DNA from: Pseudomonas delhiensis
GTDB taxonomy: Bacteria > Pseudomonadota > Gammaproteobacteria > Pseudomonadales > Pseudomonadaceae
Length of the DNA stretch: 64,000 nt
Assembly: GCF_900187975.1 (NCBI RefSeq)
Contig: NZ_FZPC01000012.1
Location: forward strand, 1-64,000
Direction of reading: 5' to 3'
In this document: piece by piece, positions 10,654-19,974 of the stretch
Layout of the letters: every line of letters starts with the position of its first letter
Numbering within the stretch: the first letter of the stretch is position 1
Notes under the pieces: model-generated
Database searches by the model: none
Told to the model about the DNA's origin: nothing
The model's input: the letters and a program-made list of their open reading frames with translations, nothing else
Position numbers and translations under genes: made by a program

Positions 10654-11658
10654 ATGACCATTCGCCTGGCGATCAACGGGTTCGGCCGCATCGGCCGCAC
10701 CGTCCTCCGCGCCCTTTATACTGCCGACTACCGCCAACAGCTCGAAGTGGTGGCCATCAACGACCTCGGCGACGCCGCCATCAACGCCCACCTGCTGCAG
10801 TACGACAGCGTCCACGGGCGCTTCCCCGGGCAGGTCGAGCACGACGACGACAGCCTCACGGTGAACGGCGACCGCATCGCCGTCACCGCCCTGCGCGACC
10901 CGGCGCAGTTGCCCTGGAAAGGTTTGGACGTCGATATCGTCCTGGAGTGCAGCGGACATTTCACCCAGCGCGACAAGGCCGCCGCGCACCTGGCTGCCGG
11001 GGCGCGCAAGGTGATCATTTCGGCGCCAGGGGCCGGCGTCGACGCCACCATCGTCCATGGCGTCAACCACGAGCTGCTGCGCGCCTCGCACCAGGTCATC
11101 TCCAACGCCTCCTGCACCACCAACTGCCTGGCCCCGGTGGCCCAGGTGCTGCACCGCGAGCTGGGCATCGAGCAGGGCCTGATGACCACCATACACGCCT
11201 ACACCAACGACCAGAGCCTGTCCGACGTGTACCACGGCGATGTCTACCGCGCCCGCTCGGCCACCCAGTCGATGATCCCCACCCGCACCGGCGCCGCCGA
11301 GGCGGTGGGCCTGGTACTGCCGGAGCTGGCCGGCAAGCTCACGGGCCTGGCGGTGCGGGTGCCGGTGATCAACGTCTCGCTGGTGGACCTGACCCTGCAG
11401 GTCGCCCGCGACACCACGGTCGAGGAGGTCAACCAGTTGTTCAGGATAGCCAGCCAGGGCTCGCGCATCCTCGGCTACAACAGCCAGCCGCTGGTGTCGG
11501 TGGACTTCAACCACGACCCGCGCTCGGCCATCTTCGACGCCAACCACACCAAGGTCAGCGGCCGGCTGCTGAAGGTGATGGCCTGGTACGACAACGAATG
11601 GGGCTTCTCCAACCGCATGCTGGACAACGCCCTGGCGCTGTGGCGCGCGCCGGCCTGA
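10654..11658 (+). CDS. gapA: Glyceraldehyde-3-phosphate dehydrogenase, type I
   Basis: 334 residues from ATG 10654. An in-frame upstream codon at 10552 would add an AT-rich, implausible leader and overlap the operator. NAD-binding [12 protein letters not shown] at the N-terminus, catalytic Cys in [12 protein letters not shown] near residue 152 and the C-terminal [13 protein letters not shown] are all intact. It oxidises glyceraldehyde 3-phosphate downstream of the Entner-Doudoroff pathway and is controlled with edd through HexR. It is the only plus-strand gene in the first 20 kb and is convergent with the carbonic anhydrase gene. Confidence 0.96.
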   Translation: MTIRLAINGFGRIGRTVLRALYTADYRQQLEVVAINDLGDAAINAHLLQYDSVHGRFPGQVEHDDDSLTVNGDRIAVTALRDPAQLPWKGLDVDIVLECSGHFTQRDKAAAHLAAGARKVIISAPGAGVDATIVHGVNHELLRASHQVISNASCTTNCLAPVAQVLHRELGIEQGLMTTIHAYTNDQSLSDVYHGDVYRARSATQSMIPTRTGAAEAVGLVLPELAGKLTGLAVRVPVINVSLVDLTLQVARDTTVEEVNQLFRIASQGSRILGYNSQPLVSVDFNHDPRSAIFDANHTKVSGRLLKVMAWYDNEWGFSNRMLDNALALWRAPA

Positions 11659-11675
11659 AGCAGGCCGGCGATATA

Positions 11676-11702
11676 GGCGGCAGGGCCTTGCACCCTGCCG
11701 CC
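11676..11702. terminator. Hairpin between convergent gapA and carbonic anhydrase genes
   Basis: A 10-bp GC stem (11676-11685 with 11693-11702) and a 7-nt loop, placed just after gapA. No T-tract follows on either strand, so it may slow polymerase or protect an mRNA end rather than act as a classic intrinsic terminator. Confidence 0.4.
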
Positions 11703-11709
11703 ACGGGGC

Positions 11710-12468
11710 TCAGGCGAAGAACTCCACCTCGCCGCCGCTCAGGTGGTAGAGCGCTCCGGCCAGCTTGATCCGCCCTTCCTGCTCCAGTTTGGCCAGCACC
11801 GGGCTGCCCTGGCGGATGCGTTCCAACCCCAGGCGCACGTGGGTGCGCGCCACGGCATCGACGAACCCGGCATCCTTCGCGCTGCGCTCGCCGCCGTACT
11901 CGGTGGCCGCCACCGCCGGTTCGAGCTTCTTCAGCAGGCCGCTCAGGTGCCCCAGCCGCGCCCCGTCGATGGCGCCCTTGATCGCCCCGCAGCCGGTATG
12001 GCCCATGACCAGCACCAGCTTGGCGCCGGCCACCGCGCAGGAGAACTCCAGGCTGCCGAGCAGGTCGTCGTTGACCACGTTGCCGGCCACCCGGGCGTTG
12101 AAGGTGTCGGCGATGCCGAGGTCGAAGAGGATTTCCGCCGGCGCGCGGGAGTCGATGCAGCTGAGGATCACCGCCGCCGGGTACTGGCCGTCGCGGCTGG
12201 CGCGCTTCTGCGCCAGGTAGTCATGCCGCAGCGTCTCGCCGCTGCGGAAGCGCTGGTTGCCCTGGCGCAGGCGCTCGATGACCTGGTCGGGCGTCAGGGC
12301 ATCGCGCTCGGCCTTGCCCAGGGCGGCAGCGTAGGCCTGGCCCGGCGCGCCCAGCCAGCCGGCGGCGCCGGCCAGGCCGAGGGCCGCGAGCCCGGCACCG
12401 CCCTTGAGCAGCGACCTGCGCCGGGGGTTGTCGGGGCTGCAATGCACGCAATGGCAGGGGTCTTTCAT
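11710..12468 (-). CDS. Beta-class carbonic anhydrase with Tat signal
   Basis: 252 residues from ATG 12466-12468, with AAGGTGA upstream. A frame to 12504 adds 12 residues and is less likely. The N-terminus holds NPRRRSLLKGGAG followed by a hydrophobic stretch ending in AYA, a twin-arginine signal, so the enzyme should fold with zinc in the cytoplasm and act in the periplasm. Zinc ligands and the active site are seen in SCIDSRAP near residue 105 and GHTGCGAIKG near 160. It interconverts CO2 and bicarbonate. The extra N-terminal Cys and His residues (CHCVHC) before the Tat motif are a curiosity. Confidence 0.88.
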   Translation of the reverse strand: MKDPCHCVHCSPDNPRRRSLLKGGAGLAALGLAGAAGWLGAPGQAYAAALGKAERDALTPDQVIERLRQGNQRFRSGETLRHDYLAQKRASRDGQYPAAVILSCIDSRAPAEILFDLGIADTFNARVAGNVVNDDLLGSLEFSCAVAGAKLVLVMGHTGCGAIKGAIDGARLGHLSGLLKKLEPAVAATEYGGERSAKDAGFVDAVARTHVRLGLERIRQGSPVLAKLEQEGRIKLAGALYHLSGGEVEFFA

Positions 12469-12579
12469 GGAGATCACCTTGGACGTCGTTGGAAGTGGCA
12501 CCACTTAACGACGACGCCAGGCCGCCCAGAAGACCCCGGAATCCGCGAAAGCCGTCGGAGGCTTCCCAACTGCATCCCA

Positions 12580-12853
12580 TTCGTAGTGCGCATAACGCCT
12601 ACGGCTCCAGGAAGCACGGATGTAGGAGCGGGCCCTGCCCGCGAATCGCGCGCAGGGCGCGCTCCTACAGATGGGGCAGCGGTGGTGGGGTAGGACTCCG
12701 TCCGCGATTGGACCCACCGCCCACGCCGGACGCCCCGGTGGCGCGGCCCACGGCGGATAACCGCGAACGGTTATGCGCCCTACGATGGGCGCGAATCGCA
12801 AACGAATGGTGCCGGGGAAGCACGGCCGTAGGAGCGGACTCCGTCCGCGATTG
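12580..12853. repeat. Cluster of REP-like palindromes upstream of the carbonic anhydrase gene
   Basis: The gap 12505-12855 contains no gene. It holds at least two repeat families. One is an inverted pair of the GTAGGAGCG type at 12621-12669, with partial copies near 12690-12715 and at 12829-12853. The other is a dyad at 12751-12784 (CGGCGGATAACCGCGAACGG and onward) that recurs at 35301-35334, with a partial copy near 12592. These are ordinary Pseudomonas intergenic repeats. Confidence 0.8.
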
Positions 12854-12855
12854 GC

Positions 12856-13038
12856 CTAACGGAACTTGCGCCGGCCCCGCGCCTCCAGCACCAGCAGGCG
12901 CATGTCGGCCTCGGCCAGCACGGCCTGGCGTTCGGGCTTGTCCAGCTTCTTCCAGGCCTTGACCTCGGCGCGGCTGCGCCCGCAGCCGCGGCAGATGCCG
13001 TCGTCGAACTCGCAGACCTTGATGCAGGGATCTTTCAC
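12856..13038 (-). CDS. DUF1289 small Cys-rich protein
   Basis: 60 residues from GTG at 13036-13038. GGGAGG four bases upstream of the GTG fixes this start; the open frame to 13155 is AT-poor filler without homology. The sequence PCIKVCEFDDGICRGCGR carries the four-Cys DUF1289 signature and suggests a bound metal or Fe-S centre. The C-terminal part is basic (RGRRKFR). The function is unknown. It stands alone between a repeat cluster and the bglX terminator. Confidence 0.85.
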   Translation of the reverse strand: MKDPCIKVCEFDDGICRGCGRSRAEVKAWKKLDKPERQAVLAEADMRLLVLEARGRRKFR

Positions 13039-13130
13039 ATGGCCTCCCGATGCGCCTGGCACACCTCCACCATGGCGGTGCGCCGGGCCTACTTGAAGGC
13101 ACAGGCGACGAAAGGTCCAACGCAGAAAAG

Positions 13131-13167
13131 GCATCGCCCCGATTGGCCGGGCCAATCGGGGCGATGC
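13131..13167 (-). terminator. Intrinsic terminator of bglX
   Basis: A near-perfect 18-bp inverted repeat (13131-13148 with 13150-13167) starts 18 bp past the bglX stop. On the minus strand it is followed by CTTTTC, a short U-run. This supports rho-independent termination of the leftward bglX transcript. Confidence 0.75.
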
Positions 13168-13185
13168 CGTGGGCGGAATGCCGGC

Positions 13186-15474
13186 TCAGAGCAGGGTGAA
13201 CTGGCTTTCCTTCACGTCATCCGAGTCCAGGCCGATCATCACCTTGAACTCGCCCGGCTCCGAGGCGTAGCGCAGGTTGCTGTCGTAGAAGCGCAGGTCT
13301 TCCTCGCGGATCGGGAATTCCACCACCCTCGACTCGCCCGGCTGCAGCATGACCTTGCGGAAGCCCTTGAGCTCCTTGACCGGGCGGCTGATGGAGGCCA
13401 CCTCGTCGCGCAGGTACAGCTGCACCACGGTCTCGCCGGCGCGCTTGCCGGTGTTCTTCACCGTCACCCGCGCCTTGAGGGTGTCGCCCTTGTGCAGCCT
13501 GGTGCTGGACAGTTGCACGTCGGAAACGCTGAAGCGGGTGTAGCTCAGGCCGTAGCCGAAGGGGTACAGCGGGCCGTTCTGCGAGTCGAAGTAGCGCGAG
13601 GTGTACTTGTTCGGGTGCTCGTGGTCGAACGGGCGGCCGGTGTTGAGGTGGTTGTAGTAGATCGGGATCTGCCCCACCGAGCGCGGGAAGGTCATCGGCA
13701 GCTTGCCCGAGGGGTTGTAGTCGCCGAACAGCACGTCGGCGATGGCGTTGCCGCCCTCGGTGCCGCTGAACCAGGTCTCCAGCACCGCGTCGGCATTCGC
13801 GGCTTCCCAGCGCAGGTCCAGCGGGCGGCCGTTCATCAGCACCAGCACCAGCGGCTTGCCGGTGGCCTTCAGCGCCTTGAGCAGGTCGTACTGGCTCTGG
13901 GCGATGTGCAGGTTGGTCTTGCTCGACGCCTCGTGGGCCATGCCCTGGGCCTCGCCGACCGCCGCCACTATCACGTCGGCCTGCTTCGCCTTGGCCACCG
14001 CCTCGTCGATCATCTCCTGCGGGCTGCGCGGGTCGATCTTCACGTCCTCGTTGTACTCGTTGAGGTACTTGATGATCTCTTCGTCGTTGGTGACGTTGGC
14101 GCCCTTGGCGTAGAGCAGCGCGGCCTTGCCGCGGGTGGCATGGCCCATGCCCTCGAGCAGGGTCACCGCCTGGAAGGCCTTGCCGGCGGCGGACCAGCTG
14201 CCCATCACGTCGCGCTTGCTGTCGGCCAGCGGGCCGATCAGGGCGATGGTGCCGCTGCGCTTGAGCGGCAGCACGTCGCCCTGGTTCTTCAGCAGCACCA
14301 TGCCGCGGCGCGCCACCTCGCGGGCCTCGGCGCGGTGCAGGCGGCTCTCGGCGTCGGTGTCGACCGGGTCGGCGCCCTGCAGGTAGCGGTACGGGTCCTT
14401 GAACAGGCCCATGTCCCACTTGGCCGCCAGCACGTCGCGGCAGGCGCGGTCGATGTCGGCCTGGGTGATGGCGCCGGCCTTGAGCAGCACCGGCAGTTCC
14501 TTGCCGTAGAGGTCGTCGTTCATGTTCATCTCGACGCCCGCGGTCATCGCCAGGCGCGCGGCCTCGCGCGGCTCGCCGGCGACGCCGTGCTTGATCAGCT
14601 CCATGACCGCGCCATGGTCGCTGAGCAGCACGCCCTTGTAGCCCCACTGCTTGCGCAGCACGTCCTGCAGCAGCCACTTGTTGGCGGTGGCCGGCACGCC
14701 GTTGACGCTGTTCAGCGACACCATCACCGCGCCGGCGCCGGCGTCGATGGCCGCGCGGTACGGCGGCAGGTAGTCCTGGAACATGCGCGGCAGGCTCATG
14801 TCCACGGTGTTGTAGTCGCGGCCGCCCTCGCCCGCGCCGTACAGGGCGAAGTGCTTGACCCCGGCCATGATGGTGCCCGGCTGGTCCAGGCCCTTGCCCT
14901 GGTAGGCGCGGACCACGGTCTCGGCGATGCGGCTGACCAGGTAGGTGTCCTCGCCGAAGCCTTCGGACATGCGGCCCCAGCGCGGGTCGCGGGCGATGTC
15001 GACGGTGGGCGAGTAGGTCAGGTTGAGGCCGTCGGCGCTGGCCTCCAGGGCGGCGATGCGCGCGCTGCTGGCGATGGCGTCCAGGTCCCAACTGGAAGCC
15101 AGGCCCAGGCCGATGGGGAACACGGTGCGGTGGCCGTGGACCACGTCATAGGCGAAGAACAGCGGGATCTTCAGGCGGCTGCGCATGGCCGCGTCCTGCA
15201 GGTCGCGGATGCCGGGGCGGACCACGGTGTTGAAGATGGCGCCGGTGGTGCCGGCCTTGATCTCTTCCAGCAGCACCGGCTTGGGATGGTCGGGGCCGAC
15301 GCTGACCAGGCGCAGCTGGCCGATCTTCTCTTCCTGCGTCATCTGCTGCATCAGTTGGCTGATGAAGGCGTCCTTGGACTGCCCCGGCAGCGGAACCGCC
15401 GGCCCCTCGGCGGCGAGCAGGGAAATGCTGTTCAGCCCCAGCAGCAGGCCGAGGCAGAGTTGGGTTTTTCTCAT
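13186..15474 (-). CDS. bglX: Periplasmic beta-glucosidase BglX (GH3)
   Basis: 762 residues from ATG 15472-15474; a GTG at 15483 adds only three. A Sec signal peptide (MRKTQLCLGLLLGLNSI) ends near AEG. Order: GH3 N-terminal TIM-barrel domain (about 40-370), GH3 C-terminal domain (about 400-630) and fibronectin III-like domain (about 660-755). The nucleophile Asp is in VLLSDHGAVMELI near residue 285. KHFALYGAGEGGRDYN near 205 is the conserved substrate-binding strand. It would release glucose from beta-glucosides in the periplasm and feed the OprB/GltB uptake system. It is monocistronic with its own terminator. Confidence 0.93.
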   Translation of the reverse strand: MRKTQLCLGLLLGLNSISLLAAEGPAVPLPGQSKDAFISQLMQQMTQEEKIGQLRLVSVGPDHPKPVLLEEIKAGTTGAIFNTVVRPGIRDLQDAAMRSRLKIPLFFAYDVVHGHRTVFPIGLGLASSWDLDAIASSARIAALEASADGLNLTYSPTVDIARDPRWGRMSEGFGEDTYLVSRIAETVVRAYQGKGLDQPGTIMAGVKHFALYGAGEGGRDYNTVDMSLPRMFQDYLPPYRAAIDAGAGAVMVSLNSVNGVPATANKWLLQDVLRKQWGYKGVLLSDHGAVMELIKHGVAGEPREAARLAMTAGVEMNMNDDLYGKELPVLLKAGAITQADIDRACRDVLAAKWDMGLFKDPYRYLQGADPVDTDAESRLHRAEAREVARRGMVLLKNQGDVLPLKRSGTIALIGPLADSKRDVMGSWSAAGKAFQAVTLLEGMGHATRGKAALLYAKGANVTNDEEIIKYLNEYNEDVKIDPRSPQEMIDEAVAKAKQADVIVAAVGEAQGMAHEASSKTNLHIAQSQYDLLKALKATGKPLVLVLMNGRPLDLRWEAANADAVLETWFSGTEGGNAIADVLFGDYNPSGKLPMTFPRSVGQIPIYYNHLNTGRPFDHEHPNKYTSRYFDSQNGPLYPFGYGLSYTRFSVSDVQLSSTRLHKGDTLKARVTVKNTGKRAGETVVQLYLRDEVASISRPVKELKGFRKVMLQPGESRVVEFPIREEDLRFYDSNLRYASEPGEFKVMIGLDSDDVKESQFTLL

Positions 15475-15684
15475 TGTGCGCACTCAGCCGCTCGGGCCGG
15501 GGCGCCGGTCGACTGTTGAATGTTGGAAGATTCGATGACTGCCATGCACGGGCCGATTCCGGCGGTTCCCCCAGGTGCTACCACCGGCGCCCGTGCGGCG
15601 CGGCACATAAGGTCGTCCCGCGCGCGGCGGAAGTCAACGGTTGAACGCTTTCAGGGGCGCTGCCCCGACTTTCGGACGCGCGGA

Positions 15685-16674
15685 TCAGGGGTCGCGTTCC
15701 CTGGCCATGGCCTCGAGTTCCTCGCGCATGGCCTCGGCCAGGGCGCGCTCCTCGTCGTATTCCTCGGCCTCGGGCGCCGGCACGGCGGGCTCTGCGGCGG
15801 GTTCCGGGGCTGCCTCGACGGCATCGTCGGGCGCTGTCGGCAAGGCTTCTTCGGCCTCCTCCTGGTCGTTCGCAGCCTCGTCTTCGGCGACCGGCGGCGG
15901 TTCGATCAGGTCGTCGAAGTCGGTCTTCAGCCCCTGCTCCATCTCGTCCAGCTCGGCCAGCAGGCTGCGGAAGCTGGTTTCCTCGGGCTTCTCCTCCGGC
16001 GGCGCGGCTTCCGGCTCTTCGCCGGCTTCGCGCAGCGCCTGGTCGGCCAGGGCCTGGATCGACGCCGGCACGTAGTCCTCGTCGAGGATCGGGCTGGGCA
16101 GGTTGACCGGCACCAGTTGCACGTCCTCCGGCTCGGCCTCCATCTCGCGCAGCTCGGCCAGCGGCGGCAGCTCTTCCAGGCTCTTGAGGTTGAAGTAGTC
16201 GAGGAAGGCGCGGGTGGTGGCGAGCATCGCCGGGCGCCCCGGCACCTCGCGGTAGCCGACGATGCGGATCCACTCGCGCTCCATCAGCGTCTTGATGATC
16301 TGGGTGTTCACCGCCACGCCGCGGATTTCCTCGATCTCGCCGCGGGTGATGGGCTGGCGGTAGGCGATCAGCGCCAGGGTTTCCAGCAGCGCGCGGGAAT
16401 AGCGCTGCGGGCGCTCCTCCCACAGCCGGCCGACCCAGGGCGAGAGCGGCTCGCGGATCTGCAGGCGGTAGCCGGTGGCCACTTCCTTGAGTTCGAAGGC
16501 ACGCCCGGCGCAGGACAGCGTCAGGATCGCCAGGGCATCGCGCAGTTGCTGCGGCTCCGGGCGCTCGGCCTCCTCGAACAGCTCGCCCAGGCGCTCCAGC
16601 GACAGCGGCCGGCCCGAGGCCAGCAGGATGCCTTCGAGCAGGGTCGCCAGTTCGTGGGGGTCGGAGAGGTTCAT
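15685..16674 (-). CDS. scpB: Segregation and condensation protein B
   Basis: 329 residues. The N-terminal half (about 1-165) has the paired winged-helix fold of ScpB: ELATLLEGILLASGRPLSLE at the start, then LIAYRQPITRGEIEEIRG and FLDYFNLKSLEELPP. The C-terminal half (about 165-329) is low-complexity, rich in Glu, Ala and Pro, and probably disordered. It makes the protein longer than the family core. With ScpA it forms the regulatory part of the SMC condensin. It lies 83 bp downstream of scpA on the same strand. Confidence 0.9.
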   Translation of the reverse strand: MNLSDPHELATLLEGILLASGRPLSLERLGELFEEAERPEPQQLRDALAILTLSCAGRAFELKEVATGYRLQIREPLSPWVGRLWEERPQRYSRALLETLALIAYRQPITRGEIEEIRGVAVNTQIIKTLMEREWIRIVGYREVPGRPAMLATTRAFLDYFNLKSLEELPPLAELREMEAEPEDVQLVPVNLPSPILDEDYVPASIQALADQALREAGEEPEAAPPEEKPEETSFRSLLAELDEMEQGLKTDFDDLIEPPPVAEDEAANDQEEAEEALPTAPDDAVEAAPEPAAEPAVPAPEAEEYDEERALAEAMREELEAMARERDP

Positions 16675-16757
16675 CGGGTCGCTCGGTTCGGGTTGCGGGA
16701 ATCGCCGGTCTGGCGGGAAAACTACTCAATGCGCGGCGCCAGGGCAACGCCGGCGGC

Positions 16758-17735
16758 TCAGAGCGGCTCTTCGTCGAAGTCCTCGGCGCCCGCCGTCTCG
16801 TCGAAACCGCCCTCCTCGAAGGTCGGCTCCGGCGCCGGCGCCTCGACCGGCTCGAAGACGCCCTCGTCGCCCTCTTCCAGCACCTCGACCGGCGCCGCGC
16901 CCTCCTCCGCCTCGATCCGGGCGCGCACGTGGATGGGCGCGAAGGCCTGGTTCTGCACCAGCTCCACCAGTTGCTCCTTGACCAGCTCCAGCACAGCCAT
17001 GAAAGTCACCACCACGCCCAGGCGGCCCTCCTCGATGCGGAACAGCTCGATGAAGGGCACGAAACCGGCGTCCTTCAGGCGTTCGAGGATCTCGCTCATG
17101 CGCTCGCGGGTGGAGAGCATCTCGCGGGTCACCTGGTGGCTCTCGAACAGGTCGGCGCGGCGCAGCACCTCGGCCATGCACAGCATCAGCTCCTGCATGT
17201 CCACCTGGGGCAGCAGCTTGCGCGCCTTGGCCTCCGGCGCCGCCACCGTCGGCACCACGTAGTCGCGGCCCTGGCGCGGCAGGTTGTCGAGGTCCTCGGC
17301 GGCCTGCTTGAAGCGTTCGTATTCCTGCAGGCGGCGGATCAGCTCGGCGCGCGGGTCTTCCTCGTCCTCCTCGGCCTCGGCCGAGCGCGGCAGCAGCATG
17401 CGCGACTTGATCTCGGCGAGCATGGCGGCCATCACCAGGTATTCGGCGGCCAGTTCCAGGCGCACCGACTTCATCAACTCGACGTAGCTCATGTACTGGC
17501 GGGTGATTTCCGCCACCGGGATGTCGAGGACGTCGATGTTCTGCTTGCGGATCAGGTACAGCAGCAGGTCGAGCGGGCCCTCGAAGGCTTCGAGGAAGAC
17601 CTCCAGGGCGTCCGGCGGGATGTACAGGTCCTGGGGCAGCTCGGTGACCGCCTCGCCATAGACGAGCGCCAGCTGCACCGGTTCGCGGTACTCGGCGGGG
17701 CTGGGAGGGGTTTGCGGCTCGTTCAGGTCGCTCAT
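16758..17735 (-). CDS. scpA: Segregation and condensation protein A (kleisin)
   Basis: 325 residues. The kleisin core is clear: FEGPLDLLLYLIRKQNIDV near residue 54, then IPVAEITRQYMSYVELM and LAAEYLVMAAMLAEIKSRML. The winged-helix SMC-binding C-terminal part lies at about 195-265, followed by an acidic tail of about 60 residues similar in style to that of ScpB. It bridges SMC heads in chromosome condensation. An ATG start at 17733-17735 fits the family N-terminus. It is upstream of scpB, the normal order. Confidence 0.92.
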   Translation of the reverse strand: MSDLNEPQTPPSPAEYREPVQLALVYGEAVTELPQDLYIPPDALEVFLEAFEGPLDLLLYLIRKQNIDVLDIPVAEITRQYMSYVELMKSVRLELAAEYLVMAAMLAEIKSRMLLPRSAEAEEDEEDPRAELIRRLQEYERFKQAAEDLDNLPRQGRDYVVPTVAAPEAKARKLLPQVDMQELMLCMAEVLRRADLFESHQVTREMLSTRERMSEILERLKDAGFVPFIELFRIEEGRLGVVVTFMAVLELVKEQLVELVQNQAFAPIHVRARIEAEEGAAPVEVLEEGDEGVFEPVEAPAPEPTFEEGGFDETAGAEDFDEEPL

Positions 17736-17838
17736 CGGCCTCTCGTCGGGCGGGGCGGGCTCAAGGCGGCATTATCCCTGCTTTTCACCGGCGATGGTGA
17801 GGGAATTGGACGGAAAGGCGCCCACCCGCGATATCCCT

Positions 17839-18029
17839 GTAGGAGCGCGCCCTGCGCGCGAATCGCGGACGGAGTCCGCTCCTACGGTCTGCCGGGCGGC
17901 ACGGTATTCCTCCCCCGGAGCGGACCTTGTCCGCGATAGCCGGAACCACCCACGCCATTCCCCTGTAGGAGCGAGCTTGCTCGCGAACCGCATGGCACCG
18001 CGTTTGTTCGCGAGTAAGCTCGCTCCTAC
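17839..18029. repeat. Cluster of REP-like palindromes between scpA and trpS
   Basis: The gap 17736-18080 has no gene. It holds an inverted GTAGGAGCG-type pair at 17839-17886, a partial copy at about 17919-17938 and a full inverted pair at 17965-17987 and 18007-18029. The last pair is the best intact model for the copy found inside flgI at 61516-61578. No promoter for scpA could be separated from the repeats. Confidence 0.82.
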
Positions 18030-18080
18030 GAAAAGCCATGCTCGCCTGCAACGCAGGGTTTGTCCGCAATGCCGGGCAAC

Positions 18081-19295
18081 CTAGCGGTACACCAGCCCCA
18101 TGGCCTGGCGCACTTCCACCAGGGTCTCCCGCGCCGCCTCGCGGGCGTGTTCGGCGCCCTCGGCGAGGATGCTGCGCACCAGCTCGGGGTTGTCCTCGTA
18201 GTCCTGGGCGCGCTCGCGGATCGGCGCCAGTTCCTGGTTGATCGACTCGATCAGCGGGCGCTTGCAGTCCAGGCAGCCGATGCCGGCGCTGCGGCAGCCT
18301 TCCTGCACCCACTGGCGGCAGGCGTCGTCGGAGTAGATCAGGTGCCACTGCCACACCGGGCAGCGCTGCGGGTCGCCCGGGTCGTTGCGCCGCACCCGCG
18401 CCGGGTCGGTGGGCATGCGCGCGATCTTCTCCTCCACCTCCGCCGGGCTCTCGCGCAGGCCGATGGTGTTGTCGTGGGACCTGGACATCTTCTGCCCGTC
18501 CAGCCCGGGCATGCGCACGCTGCTGCCGACCAGCGTCTGCGGCTCGGGCAGCAGCACCCGGCTGTTGCCTTCCAGGTAGCCGAGCAGCCGCTCGCGGTCG
18601 CCGAGGGTCAGGTTCTGCTGCTCCTTGAGCAGCGCCCGCGCGGTTTCCAGGGCATCCTCGTCGCCCTGTTCCTGCCAGGCCTTGCGCAGGCTGTTGTAGA
18701 GCCTGGAGGCCTTCTTGCCCAGGCGCGTGACGGCGGCCTGGGCCTTGTCCTCGAAGTCCACCTCGCCGCCGTACAGGTGGTTGAAGCGCCGCGCCACCTC
18801 GCGGGCGAACTCGACGTGGGCCAGCTGGTCCGAGCCCACCGGCACCAGCCCGGCGCGGTAGACCAGGATGTCCGCCGCCTGCAGCAGCGGGTAGCCGAGG
18901 AAGCCGTAGGTCGACAGGTCCTTGTGGCCGAGCTTTTCCTGCAGCTCCTTGTAGGTCGGCACCCGCTCCAGCCAGGGCAGCGGGCAGATCATCGACAGCA
19001 GCAGGTGCAACTCGGCGTGCTCGGGCACCTGGGACTGGATGAACAGGGTCGCGGCGCTGGGGCTGACGCCCACCGCCAGCCAGTCCACGGCCATGTCGCG
19101 GACATGCTGGCGGATCTGCCCGACGTCGTCGTACTCGGTGGTCAGGGCGTGCCAGTCGACGATGGAGAAGAAGCATTCGTACTCGTGCTGCAGACGCGCC
19201 CAGTTCCGCAGCACGCCGTGCAGGTGGCCCAGGTGCAGGCGCCCGGTGGGACGCATGCCGGACAGCACACGGCGCTGGGATTCGACCTTGCTCAA
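18081..19295 (-). CDS. trpS: Tryptophanyl-tRNA synthetase
   Basis: 404 residues, class I aminoacyl-tRNA synthetase. The HIGH-like motif is HLGHL near residue 21 in SGMRPTGRLHLGH. The KMSKS-like motif is KMSRS near 227, preceded by GLDGQ. The best start is TTG (19293-19295) with GAGG about 10 bases upstream. The next Met (residue 14) would cut into the fold before the ATP site. It charges tRNA-Trp. A C-terminal Cys pair in GIGCLDCKRPL is common in this longer subgroup. It follows the YciO-like gene by 49 bp. Confidence 0.92.
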   Translation of the reverse strand: MSKVESQRRVLSGMRPTGRLHLGHLHGVLRNWARLQHEYECFFSIVDWHALTTEYDDVGQIRQHVRDMAVDWLAVGVSPSAATLFIQSQVPEHAELHLLLSMICPLPWLERVPTYKELQEKLGHKDLSTYGFLGYPLLQAADILVYRAGLVPVGSDQLAHVEFAREVARRFNHLYGGEVDFEDKAQAAVTRLGKKASRLYNSLRKAWQEQGDEDALETARALLKEQQNLTLGDRERLLGYLEGNSRVLLPEPQTLVGSSVRMPGLDGQKMSRSHDNTIGLRESPAEVEEKIARMPTDPARVRRNDPGDPQRCPVWQWHLIYSDDACRQWVQEGCRSAGIGCLDCKRPLIESINQELAPIRERAQDYEDNPELVRSILAEGAEHAREAARETLVEVRQAMGLVYR

Positions 19296-19344
19296 GCGCG
19301 GGACCTCGGACGGACAGTCAAGGGCGGCAGTATGGAGGCGCGTT

Positions 19345-19974
19345 TCAGGCGTAGGCCTCGAAGGGGGCCGGGTCGCCGCAACCGACGCGCACCACCTCCG
19401 GCTCCTCGCCGGTGAGGTTGATCACGGTGGAAGCCTCGACGCCGCCGTGGCCGCCGTCCAGCACCAGGTCCACCTGGTGCTCCAGCGCACTGCGCATTTC
19501 ATAGGGGTCGCTCAGCGGCTCGCTCTCGCCGGGCAGGATCAGGCTCACGCTCATCAGCGGCTCGCCCAGTTCCTGCAGCAGCGCCTGGGCGATCGGGCAG
19601 GCCGGCACGCGCAGGCCGATGGTGCGGCGCTTGGGGTGCAGCAGCATGCGCGGCACCTCGCGGGTGGCGTCGAGGATGAAGGTGTAGGGCCCGGGCGTGT
19701 GGGCCTTGAGCAGGCGGAACAGGCGGGTGTCGACCTTGGCGTACAGGCCCAGCTCGGACAGGTCGCGGCACACCAGGGTGAAGTTGTGCTTGTCGTCGAG
19801 CTTGCGCAGCCGGCGGATGCGCTCCACCGCGCCCTTCTCGCCCAGGCGGCAGCCCAGGGCGTAGGAGGAGTCGGTGGGATAGGCGATCACCCCGCCCTGG
19901 CGGACGATTTCCACCGCCTGCTTGATCAGCCGCGGCTGGGGGTTTTCCGGGTGGACCTGGAAGAACTGACTCAT
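19345..19974 (-). CDS. YciO/Sua5/YrdC-family protein (threonylcarbamoyl-AMP synthase-like)
   Basis: 209 residues from ATG 19972-19974, which overlaps the stop of the PHP gene (ATGA). The fold motifs are GGVIAYPTDSSYALGC near residue 27, RLRKLDDKHNFTLVC and HTPGPYTFIL near 92, with SVSLILPGE later. The KxR/SxN nucleotide-binding residues of the YrdC fold are recognisable. It resembles YciO rather than the shorter TsaC, so a role in tRNA t6A synthesis is possible but not assured. Translation is coupled to the PHP gene. Confidence 0.87.
   Translation of the reverse strand: MSQFFQVHPENPQPRLIKQAVEIVRQGGVIAYPTDSSYALGCRLGEKGAVERIRRLRKLDDKHNFTLVCRDLSELGLYAKVDTRLFRLLKAHTPGPYTFILDATREVPRMLLHPKRRTIGLRVPACPIAQALLQELGEPLMSVSLILPGESEPLSDPYEMRSALEHQVDLVLDGGHGGVEASTVINLTGEEPEVVRVGCGDPAPFEAYA

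Noticed and set aside
12580-18029. Possible CRISPR or small RNA arrays in repeat-rich gaps
   Set aside because: Repeats are dyads of unequal spacing in mixed orientation and recur elsewhere singly. They fit REP-type elements; there are no unique spacers of constant size and no cas genes.
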